This document shows, piece by piece, positions 29,431 through 36,067 of a DNA stretch of 36,966 nucleotides. The notes beneath the pieces are model-generated. The model was not told the DNA's origin. It saw nothing but the letters and a program-made list of their open reading frames with translations, and searched no databases. Source of the DNA: a virus; the IMG/VR virus record IMGVR_UViG_3300032217_000478, positions 1-36,966 of that record, one strand, 5' to 3'. The position numbers were made by a program, and so were the translations under genes. How positions within the stretch are numbered: position 1 is the stretch's first letter; each line of letters starts with the position of its first letter.

Positions 29431-31523
29431 ATACTAATATTGAAGATATTATTGATGATGAGACATTCATGGAGGAAGTATCCGATCATGCGATGATTTA
29501 CGCAAATCCAGAGCCAGATATTTATCAGCTTAGGAAGAATTATAACCAGTGCTTGCTCCTATTGGATGAGTACTTTGAAATTTGCCGCCGAGGATATGAT
29601 GATCGTCGAAACATATGGGATGGTAAAACAACGGATTTACGCAAACAGGGTGCTAACGCATTCCCTTGGGATGGTGCAAGCGATCAAGAGGTAAACACGA
29701 TTGGTGAGCGTATTGATGCATTCGTATCTATCTTGGATCAGGCACTCAGCCGCAGTCATATTAAGGCATTCCCAACTAGCACTACATCGATTCCTCGATC
29801 AGCAGTTGTTTCATCATTCTTGAAATGGATGAAGTCTAGCTACATTCCTGACTTCAAGAATCAAATGGAACTTGGTGCTAACTACCTACTTGAGAAGGGC
29901 ATTATGGTAACCTATGTGGGTTGGAAGCGTGAGAAGCGTACTTTCCTGCAAGATGTAACTATCGACCAGTTAGCTCAGGCATCTCCTGATATGGCTCAGT
30001 TGATTATGTCTGGCGAGGATGATAAGATGTTACTGGATATGGTCGCGCTGGCATTCCCAGCGATGAAGAAGCGTCGGGCTAGGAAGCTACTCAAGGATCT
30101 CAGGACTACTGGTAAGGCTAGTGTTCCGATCCCTAGAACGTCCGTAGATTGCCCTGTAGTGCACTCTTGTGCCCCTGATGGAGAGGTTCTGTTCCCACCA
30201 TATGTCATCGACCCCCAATCGGCTCCTTACGTCTTCTGGCGAACATTCCTAACCTCTCAGGAACTTGAAAAGAAAGTTACATCTGAAGGATGGGATAGTG
30301 AATGGGTCGATGAAGCAATTGATAGTCTCCGTGGAAAAGACTCGTACTATCTTGATGGTCAAAAGGTAAAGCGATTTACTAAATTACCACTTACAAATGA
30401 TCATGATCTTGTCATGGTTTTATATGCATATCAGCGTCTTATTGATGAAGATGGTTGCGAAGGAATCTATTGTACTATTTTTAATCCTCATGTTGAAGGT
30501 TATGCTAAGAGCGAACTTCTCAATGGATATGATGACTATCCATTTATCGTGACTCGGTTATCCAATAATCAGAAGCGGATGTACGAGGTTCAGACCTTCC
30601 CTGATATTCTTCGCGGCGCACAGATGCAGATTAAGACTGAGCGTGATAGCCGTATTGATCGTGCTAGTTTGTCCATCTTGCCTCCTATCATGCACCCCGC
30701 TGGTAGACCTCCAACTGACTGGGGGCCAGCACGACGAGTACCTTATCGTCGCCTAGGTGAGATCGCATTTGGGCCTATCCCTCCAGCAGATAATGGGTCT
30801 ATCGAGGTCGAGGCATCCATGATTGCTCAGGCAGATCGTGCTGTGGGATTAGACATAAATAGTCCTATCTCCGCAGTCCGCCAGCAGTTCTTTGTGAACA
30901 AGTATCTAGATCACGTTAAGGATGTTCTTAACCTAGCGTGGAAGTTGTACCAACGCATGGGGCCAGATGAGATCTTCTTCCAAGTAACTGGAAACCCCAA
31001 TCCGCAGGTGATGAAAAAGGGATCTCCAGACGAGAACTATCAGATTGTAGTATCATTCGATTCTATCGGAGCAGATCCTGAGAATGCTGAGGCTCGCATG
31101 AAGCAAATCGGTAGCCTAGTCCAGTTTGACCGCAATGGTCGAATCGACATGGACAAATTCCTTGAATTCGCGGCTATGAGCATTGATCCAGTATTTGGTG
31201 ACTACGTCCTGCAACCTGCCGAGGAATCCTCCCAGAAGGTTCAGAAACAGGTCACAGATGACCTTGCAAAGATCTATGCTGGTATTGAGGTTCCAGCCCA
31301 GCCAAATGGCGCACAGGTGGCAATGCAGCTACTACAGGCGTATGCCCAGCAACCTGATATCGCCCAGAGAGCGCAGTCAGATCCATCGTTTAGCGAGCGT
31401 CTACAGAAGTATGCTGGTCAGTATCAATTCCAAATGCAACAGGCTCAGAATGCCCAGATTGGGCGTATCGGCACTGCTCCTGCGGAAGTAGGTGGAGTTC
31501 AAACTCAAAACATGAATCAGTAA
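29427..31523 (+). CDS. portal protein, P22-type (698 aa)
   Basis: This 698-residue portal follows the terminase. Landmarks are YNQCLLLLDEYFEICRRGYD near residue 34, then FPWDGASDQEVNTIGERIDA (about 75-95), a wing-like region, a long conserved helix region with PDILRGAQMQIKTERDSRID (about 391-410) and PPIMHPAGRPPTDWGPARRVPYR. A Gln/Ala-rich C-terminal barrel-like helix ends the protein. Length and layout match large podovirus portals such as P22 (725 residues). It forms the dodecameric DNA gate and the base for tail attachment. Confidence 0.85.
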   Translation: MNTNIEDIIDDETFMEEVSDHAMIYANPEPDIYQLRKNYNQCLLLLDEYFEICRRGYDDRRNIWDGKTTDLRKQGANAFPWDGASDQEVNTIGERIDAFVSILDQALSRSHIKAFPTSTTSIPRSAVVSSFLKWMKSSYIPDFKNQMELGANYLLEKGIMVTYVGWKREKRTFLQDVTIDQLAQASPDMAQLIMSGEDDKMLLDMVALAFPAMKKRRARKLLKDLRTTGKASVPIPRTSVDCPVVHSCAPDGEVLFPPYVIDPQSAPYVFWRTFLTSQELEKKVTSEGWDSEWVDEAIDSLRGKDSYYLDGQKVKRFTKLPLTNDHDLVMVLYAYQRLIDEDGCEGIYCTIFNPHVEGYAKSELLNGYDDYPFIVTRLSNNQKRMYEVQTFPDILRGAQMQIKTERDSRIDRASLSILPPIMHPAGRPPTDWGPARRVPYRRLGEIAFGPIPPADNGSIEVEASMIAQADRAVGLDINSPISAVRQQFFVNKYLDHVKDVLNLAWKLYQRMGPDEIFFQVTGNPNPQVMKKGSPDENYQIVVSFDSIGADPENAEARMKQIGSLVQFDRNGRIDMDKFLEFAAMSIDPVFGDYVLQPAEESSQKVQKQVTDDLAKIYAGIEVPAQPNGAQVAMQLLQAYAQQPDIAQRAQSDPSFSERLQKYAGQYQFQMQQAQNAQIGRIGTAPAEVGGVQTQNMNQ

Positions 31524-31690
31524 TGGAACTAAATTTAAAAATCTATCAATGTCCTGATGGATCTTGGCGTATTCTTTCAGAGGAATATATTGAGGACTGG
31601 GGAGATTATAAGATCCGCCACTTAACGGCAGAGGAAGCAGTCGATGAGATTGAGAGATTAATCATTCCACAGAATAAAAATAAATTATGA
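31523..31690 (+). CDS. hypothetical small protein (55 aa)
   Basis: This 55-residue acidic protein starts at a TAATG overlap with the portal stop. It has a beta-like first half (LNLKIYQCPDGSWRILSEEY) and a helix (LTAEEAVDEIERLII). It is coupled to the next gene by ATGA. No family is recognised. Confidence 0.6.
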   Translation: MELNLKIYQCPDGSWRILSEEYIEDWGDYKIRHLTAEEAVDEIERLIIPQNKNKL

Positions 31691-31833
31691 AGAAAGGACT
31701 ATACGCTAATATCCATGCAAAGCAGGCTCGTATCAAAGCGGGATCTGGAGAGAAGATGAATAAGGTCGGTAGCAAGAACGCTCCTACTGCTAAGGACTTC
31801 AAGCAAGCGGCAAAAACAGCAAAGAGGAAGTAA
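31687..31833 (+). CDS. small basic phage protein, KGLYANIHAK family (48 aa)
   Basis: The 48 residues begin MKKGLYANIHAKQARIKAGS and end with a Lys-rich helix (FKQAAKTAKRK). Short proteins starting KGLYANIHAK and containing a GSK-AP-A motif are common in environmental phages, usually near head or packaging genes, with unknown function. The strong positive charge suggests nucleic-acid contact. It sits between ATGA and TAATG overlaps. Confidence 0.7.
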   Translation: MKKGLYANIHAKQARIKAGSGEKMNKVGSKNAPTAKDFKQAAKTAKRK

Positions 31834-32075
31834 TGGAAAAGAGATTTACCAAAGTAATTACCAATCCAGAGACTGGCAGAAAGAATACTATTCGCTATGG
31901 GCAGGCTGGAAAGGCCGCTGATGGCAAGGATCGTATTCGTGCAGGAACCGCTAAGGGGGATGCATATTGTGCTCGATCTGCCAAGATTAAGGGAGACTGG
32001 AAATCAGATCCTAACTCACCAAATAATCTATCTCGAAAGAAATGGAAATGTAAGGGAACTAAATCAGTAAAATAA
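31833..32075 (+). CDS. small basic phage protein with Cys pair (80 aa)
   Basis: This 80-residue, very basic protein has the pattern NPETGRKNTIRYGQAGKA, then GTAKGDAYCARSAKI, then DPNSPNNLSRKKWKCKGTKS. The GDxYCARS...PNxLSRKKWKC pattern recurs in podovirus-like genomes next to the portal. Its function is unknown. It could be a structural or DNA-binding head component. It overlaps the previous gene by one base. Confidence 0.7.
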   Translation: MEKRFTKVITNPETGRKNTIRYGQAGKAADGKDRIRAGTAKGDAYCARSAKIKGDWKSDPNSPNNLSRKKWKCKGTKSVK

Positions 32076-32076
32076 T

Positions 32077-32283
32077 ATGATACCAAAACCAACACTAGTA
32101 GAAGCAATAGCTATCCTCAAAAATAACGAGGAATTTAAGGTCTTTATCGAGTTTATTCATTCAGAACGCGAGGCTTTTATCGGTCAACTACGCCAAACGG
32201 AGTCTCCAAATGATGTAATGAAATTAGCTGGATCGATTTCTACACTTGACGAAATCCTACAATTAGCTAGTATGACCTCGTAA
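32077..32283 (+). CDS. small helical protein, last gene of tail/packaging block (68 aa)
   Basis: This 68-residue helical acidic protein has IPKPTLVEAIAILKNNEEF, EFIHSEREAFIGQLRQTES and a closing helix. Short helical proteins of this kind follow portal genes in several phages. No function is known. It starts after an AATAATATG leader and is followed 46 bases after its stop by the terminator at 32330. Confidence 0.65.
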   Translation: MIPKPTLVEAIAILKNNEEFKVFIEFIHSEREAFIGQLRQTESPNDVMKLAGSISTLDEILQLASMTS

Positions 32284-32329
32284 CTTTGGTCGGTTACACT
32301 CTGGTTATTGTTTCATGTTGTCGTTACAG

Positions 32330-32364
32330 CACCTCAGTCATTAATTTGGCTGGGGTGTTTGTTT
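32330..32364 (+). terminator. rho-independent terminator after tail/packaging block
   Basis: CACCTCAGTCA (32330-32340) pairs with TGGCTGGGGTG (32347-32357) over 11 bp (two G-U) around a TTAATT loop, followed by TTTGTTT. It lies between the packaging block and the capsid block, directly upstream of promoter P2. Confidence 0.8.
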
Positions 32365-32374
32365 ATAAACTAGC

Positions 32375-32400
32375 TTGACAAAACTATATATTCGTAGCAG
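32375..32400 (+). promoter_or_regulatory. late promoter candidate P2 (capsid block)
   Basis: TTGACA (32375-32380), 14 bases, TAGCAG (32395-32400), and three bases later TCCGATATC. This copies the P1 layout at 14190. A perfect palindrome, GTTTATAAAC (32361-32370), sits just upstream. It is placed between a terminator and the scaffold gene, where a strong capsid promoter is expected. Confidence 0.6.
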
Positions 32401-32411
32401 CACTCCGATAT

Positions 32412-32426
32412 CGCTATCGCCTAGCG
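32412..32426 (+). promoter_or_regulatory. small leader hairpin before scaffold gene
   Basis: CGCTA-TCGCC-TAGCG forms a 5-bp stem with a 5-base loop, in the 5' leader expected from P2 and about 17 bases before the scaffold ATG. It may stabilise the capsid mRNA. A short stem of this size can be chance. Confidence 0.4.
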
Positions 32427-32442
32427 TAATTGGCGTTTTACT

Positions 32443-33471
32443 ATGAGTGAACAATCATCGGCTATCGCTGGAGCTACAGAACCAGTGTCAAATGTATCAG
32501 TAGAAGAGTATATTGCTCGTCGAACTGGTAGTGCATCAAATCAAGAGGAACCAATTGAGGAGTCAGAGGTAGAGTCTGAGGTTGAATCGGAGGATCAGGA
32601 AACTGAGACTGAAGATCAATTCGAGGATGATATCAGTGACGAATCTGAAGAACCTAGTGATGAGTCTGAAATCGATCTGCTAAATCTTACGACAGAACAG
32701 ATTCAAGATCTTGCCAAGAAGGGCAAGAGTCGCCTACTCCAACGTATTGGAGAGCTAACTGCCCATAAGAAGTTGCTTGAGGAGAAACTCTCGCAGCAGG
32801 CAGCAAATGCTCCAGTAAAGGATATCCCGCAGCATGAGAACCCATTCAGGGAGATCACAGATGCCAAGGACATTACTGCGAAGTATGCGGAACTTGAAAA
32901 AGTCTTAGAAGATACTGATAGCATCCTAGAAGAGTACGAGGATTACGCAAACGATGATATTATCGTTATCGGTGATCGCGAGTTCTCCAAGAAGGATATC
33001 AAGAAGGCAAATCGGAATGCGCGTGAGGGTATGACTAAGTACCTCCCTGCTCAGGAGAAGCAGTTGCAGAAGATGCAACATCTCGTAGCAATGGAACAGC
33101 ATTATTCAGCAGCGGCTAAGAATGAAATCCCTGAGATCCAAGACGAGAAGTCAAAGATCGGTGCTCAATTCGCAGCTATGATGAACGATCCACTCGTAGG
33201 ACAAGTACGAAATCAGATACCAGAATTGGGAGCACAAATCGAATACATCCTTGCTCATGCAGCAAACTCGATTTTCGGAGGAAAGCTAAAGGCTGGAGCA
33301 TCACAGATGGGAAGTAAGTTGAAGGCAAGTCCGCCATCATCACCTATTGGAAGTGGTACTATCAAGTCGGGTAAGCAATCTGAAAGAAAGGCGATAGATG
33401 CATATAGCAAGTTTGAACAAAGTCACTCCGTAGATGATTGGATCTCTGCTAGAATCGCTAAATACAAATAA
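32443..33471 (+). CDS. scaffolding protein (342 aa)
   Basis: This 342-residue protein lies directly upstream of the major capsid gene. It has a long Glu/Ser/Asp-rich N-terminal stretch (about residues 35-75), a helical coiled-coil centre (LQRIGELTAHKKLLEEKLSQ, YAELEKVLEDTDSILEEYED), and a C-terminal helical, basic end (WISARIAKYK) that could bind the capsid protein. Composition, size and position match podovirus scaffolds. It would guide procapsid assembly and then leave. Confidence 0.8.
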   Translation: MSEQSSAIAGATEPVSNVSVEEYIARRTGSASNQEEPIEESEVESEVESEDQETETEDQFEDDISDESEEPSDESEIDLLNLTTEQIQDLAKKGKSRLLQRIGELTAHKKLLEEKLSQQAANAPVKDIPQHENPFREITDAKDITAKYAELEKVLEDTDSILEEYEDYANDDIIVIGDREFSKKDIKKANRNAREGMTKYLPAQEKQLQKMQHLVAMEQHYSAAAKNEIPEIQDEKSKIGAQFAAMMNDPLVGQVRNQIPELGAQIEYILAHAANSIFGGKLKAGASQMGSKLKASPPSSPIGSGTIKSGKQSERKAIDAYSKFEQSHSVDDWISARIAKYK

Positions 33472-33496
33472 TTTCAAATCTAAATAAACTAATACT

Positions 33497-34492
33497 ATGG
33501 CTATTTCAAATACCTATCAACCCAATGCTCCTACTGGTCGCTCGACGACTGGTTCTGCAATCGGAAATCGCGAGGATCTCTCTAATGAGTTGACATTGCT
33601 CGCCCCAGAAGAAACACCACTTCTCAGCCTTTGCTCTAAAGGCACTGCTAAATCTACATTTACGGAGTGGACTGCTGATAAACTTGCCGCCCCTGTTACT
33701 ACTGGTATCAGTGAAGGTGTAGATGTTAATTCGTTCAGTGACAAGTTTGCTGATCGCGCTCGTTTAGGAAATTACGTCCAAATCCATCGTCGAGATTTCC
33801 TAGTTTCCAACCTGCAAGAAGCTGTGACCTCTGTTGGGCCAGCTAACATTGCACAGGCTGAAGCAAAGGCTATGCGCGAACTTAAACGTGATGTTGAGAA
33901 GACTATCTGTTCTGACAATGATCGTTCTGTAGAGGATGGTGCAGGTACTCCATACGCTACTCGTGGACTAGGTGCATGGTTGTCCTCTACTGGCCCTGCT
34001 GACGTTCCTGCCGCATATCGTACTCCTACTGGAAGCATCAAGACTAGTGCTCTTACTGAAACTAGTTTCAATGATATCGTTGCTTCGATCTTCTCGGTTA
34101 ATGGTCAAGCAAACTCTCTTACGCTTGTTGCTAACGTAGCCCTTCGTAAACTTGTATCTAACTTTACTCGTTCGTCTGCTGCCGCAGCTTCTGAAGTTGT
34201 TTATACTGTTCAACAAATGGCAGATGCCAAAAAGGTAACTCACTCTGTGCAACTATATGATTCCGATTTTGGTATCGTTAAGCTAATTAATGGAAATCCA
34301 GATTGCTTTCCTAATGCATTTGCTCGTGGATATCTAGTTAACCCAAGCTATCTTCAATATAACACTCTCATTCCTATGGGTGCTACGCGCCTTGAAAACC
34401 AAGGTGGTGGTGAGCGTGGATATGTTGATGTGACTGGCGCACTTTGTGTTAAACATCCAGGTGCACATGGTAAAATTGCATATACCGCTTAA
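33497..34492 (+). CDS. major capsid protein, DUF5309 / SU10-type (331 aa)
   Basis: This 331-residue HK97-fold capsid protein is of the DUF5309/SU10-like type. It has an N-terminal NELTLLAPEETPLLSLCSKG, then FADRARLGNYVQIHRRDFLVS (about 85-105), then an EAKAMRELKRDVEKTI helix (about 124-139), a beta-rich A-domain-like part and a C-terminal GERGYVDVTGALCVKHPGAH. It is flanked by scaffold and decoration genes and closed by a strong terminator, consistent with very high expression. The leader is A/T-rich with no SD sequence. Confidence 0.85.
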   Translation: MAISNTYQPNAPTGRSTTGSAIGNREDLSNELTLLAPEETPLLSLCSKGTAKSTFTEWTADKLAAPVTTGISEGVDVNSFSDKFADRARLGNYVQIHRRDFLVSNLQEAVTSVGPANIAQAEAKAMRELKRDVEKTICSDNDRSVEDGAGTPYATRGLGAWLSSTGPADVPAAYRTPTGSIKTSALTETSFNDIVASIFSVNGQANSLTLVANVALRKLVSNFTRSSAAAASEVVYTVQQMADAKKVTHSVQLYDSDFGIVKLINGNPDCFPNAFARGYLVNPSYLQYNTLIPMGATRLENQGGGERGYVDVTGALCVKHPGAHGKIAYTA

Positions 34493-34517
34493 TCTATAAC
34501 TATAAAAATATAATAAT

Positions 34518-34952
34518 ATGGCTAAACTTGCTAATAACGAAACCAGTGGATTCACTGATGTTGTGCGTCTTACTGCTGCTGATCTGAAAACGATTGGCAA
34601 TGGTGGAACAAAAAAAATCTTCACTGTCCCTGCTGGTGGTGCTGTTGAATTAATCGGAGGTGTCATTACTACTAGTATTGCTGGTGGAACTGCTGCTCCT
34701 TCTATCGGAGTTGGTGTAAGTGGTGCGGCAACTGAATTGCTTTCTGCATTTGCTCCAACAACTGCTCCTGCTGCTCCAGTTTTTAATACTGGTAGTCTAT
34801 TCACATCAGGTGCTACAAAGGCTATCAAAGCTGTTTCTAGCGATACAGATATCATTCTTACGCTTACTGATGCAAATATCTCTGGCATTACTGCTGGTGA
34901 GATCCTAATTGGTATTCGAATTCTTGATCTCGCTCGCTTTGTGAATGTTTAA
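34518..34952 (+). CDS. probable head decoration protein (144 aa)
   Basis: This 144-residue, beta-rich, Ala/Thr/Gly-rich protein (AADLKTIGNGGTKKIFTVPA, VELIGGVITTSIAGGTAAPS, DANISGITAGEILIGIRILD) lies immediately after the capsid gene and before a terminator. In that position and with that composition it is probably a capsid-decorating or head-completion protein. It starts after an AATAATATG leader. No catalytic motif is seen. Confidence 0.65.
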   Translation: MAKLANNETSGFTDVVRLTAADLKTIGNGGTKKIFTVPAGGAVELIGGVITTSIAGGTAAPSIGVGVSGAATELLSAFAPTTAPAAPVFNTGSLFTSGATKAIKAVSSDTDIILTLTDANISGITAGEILIGIRILDLARFVNV

Positions 34953-34961
34953 TTCATAACT

Positions 34962-34999
34962 GGGTAGGGGTAGAGTAATCTGCCCCTGCCCTTCTTTTT
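34962..34999 (+). terminator. strong rho-independent terminator after capsid genes
   Basis: GGGTAGGGGTAGA (34962-34974) pairs with TCTGCCCCTGCCC (34979-34991) over 13 bp, including two G-U pairs, around a GTAA tetraloop, followed by TTCTTTTT. It is the strongest hairpin I found in the window. It separates the capsid genes from the adaptor and fibre genes, which must then be read by leakage or from another promoter. Confidence 0.85.
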
Positions 35000-35003
35000 G
35001 ACC

Positions 35004-35291
35004 ATGAAGCTATCAGACGAGGCAATGAACCAAGCTCTCATTCGGGAGTTGTGCAGTGGACGTATGTTAATGGAGACCCAACAGAAATTTCGTGAACGAG
35101 CCTGTGCTCAGGAGGCGTTTGAGGCTAGAGGTCACAAATCAATCAAGGGACTCGGCAAGCTGGTCGCTAGTATCCCAGCGCATGAGTTCTTCCTAATTCG
35201 GGAGAAGTATGGTCACGAGTGTTTCGATGATCGTGGATTTGTTAAGGACTTCCAAAGACTTGAGCCTACAATGGCTAGTAATAAACTATAA
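35004..35291 (+). CDS. hypothetical helical protein after capsid block (95 aa)
   Basis: This 95-residue helical protein starts at ATG 35004, just after the terminator T-run. It includes DEAMNQALIRELCSGRMLME, FRERACAQEAFEARG and GKLVASIPAHEFFLIREKYG. The last part looks like a small-protein module also seen in other phages with a conserved IP-x-E/D-F pattern. Function unknown. It overlaps the next start by one base (TAATG). Confidence 0.65.
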   Translation: MKLSDEAMNQALIRELCSGRMLMETQQKFRERACAQEAFEARGHKSIKGLGKLVASIPAHEFFLIREKYGHECFDDRGFVKDFQRLEPTMASNKL

Positions 35292-36067
35292 TGCCAACTA
35301 AAACATACGCACTACTGCTCACGCTAATCCAATCGCTTTGTGGCGTTACACTTGCTGCAAATGAACTTGGACGCATCAATGCATTTATTAATCGCAGGGC
35401 ATTCTTTGCGTATCGTGCCACGAATTTTTGGCCTAGGTTCCTCCAAGTAGGTAAGGAACTATTGATGTACAATGCATCAACCTCTCAGACAAATATTGTA
35501 TCTGGCAGTATCTATGTCATCCTGACTAACCCAGCTAATGAGTTTATCGCACTAGGTGCATCTTCTGAAGCAGTTGGAACTGTTTTCACTGCAACCTCAT
35601 CCGCTACGCTTAGTTCTGGATCGGTATCTCCATATCTTGGGTATATCTCATACGATCAACCGACATTCCCTGACGTTGATACATTCATTCGGATGTTTAA
35701 CCGCAAGCCGTACCAGACCAATAGCGTCCAAGAGTATGACTATCATATTTCTACAGAGGGTGCTGTACCACTAATTGGAAGTACTAATCCATCGAGCGTA
35801 TTTGTCACATATAAATCCGTTAACTCAGCCCAATACGGCACTGCTGCTGGGGAGACTACTGAGATTCCATTGGAATGGTTCCAATACCTAGGTCATGCAG
35901 TTTATGCTGACTACTTGCGCTCAGAAGGGCAACAGGAGAAGTCTCAGCTTGTTGATCAAGAGGCTCAGATGATCTTAGAGGAGGAACTCATAAGAATCGA
36001 TAATCAACGCAACACAGGTATGCTTGGAACTCGTATTTCTACCAACTCAAATATGCAATTTCGATAA
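35291..36067 (+). CDS. head-tail adaptor candidate (258 aa)
   Basis: This 258-residue protein begins with LIQSLCGVTLAANELGRINA, then INRRAFFAYRATNFWPRFLQVG. A beta-rich middle follows. The C-terminal helical part (EWFQYLGHAVYADYLRSEGQ, then a long QEAQMILEEELIRID helix) resembles the helical bundle of podovirus adaptor (gp11/gp4-like) proteins. It lies between capsid genes and the tail fibre. Since no other adaptor is visible, this is the best candidate, but I cannot confirm the family. Confidence 0.5.
   Translation: MPTKTYALLLTLIQSLCGVTLAANELGRINAFINRRAFFAYRATNFWPRFLQVGKELLMYNASTSQTNIVSGSIYVILTNPANEFIALGASSEAVGTVFTATSSATLSSGSVSPYLGYISYDQPTFPDVDTFIRMFNRKPYQTNSVQEYDYHISTEGAVPLIGSTNPSSVFVTYKSVNSAQYGTAAGETTEIPLEWFQYLGHAVYADYLRSEGQQEKSQLVDQEAQMILEEELIRIDNQRNTGMLGTRISTNSNMQFR

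Noticed and set aside
34334-34888. Minus-strand 184-codon ORF opposite capsid/decoration genes
   Set aside because: It spans two convincing + strand genes and encodes a low-complexity hydrophobic product expected from antisense of Gly/Ala/Thr-rich coding.
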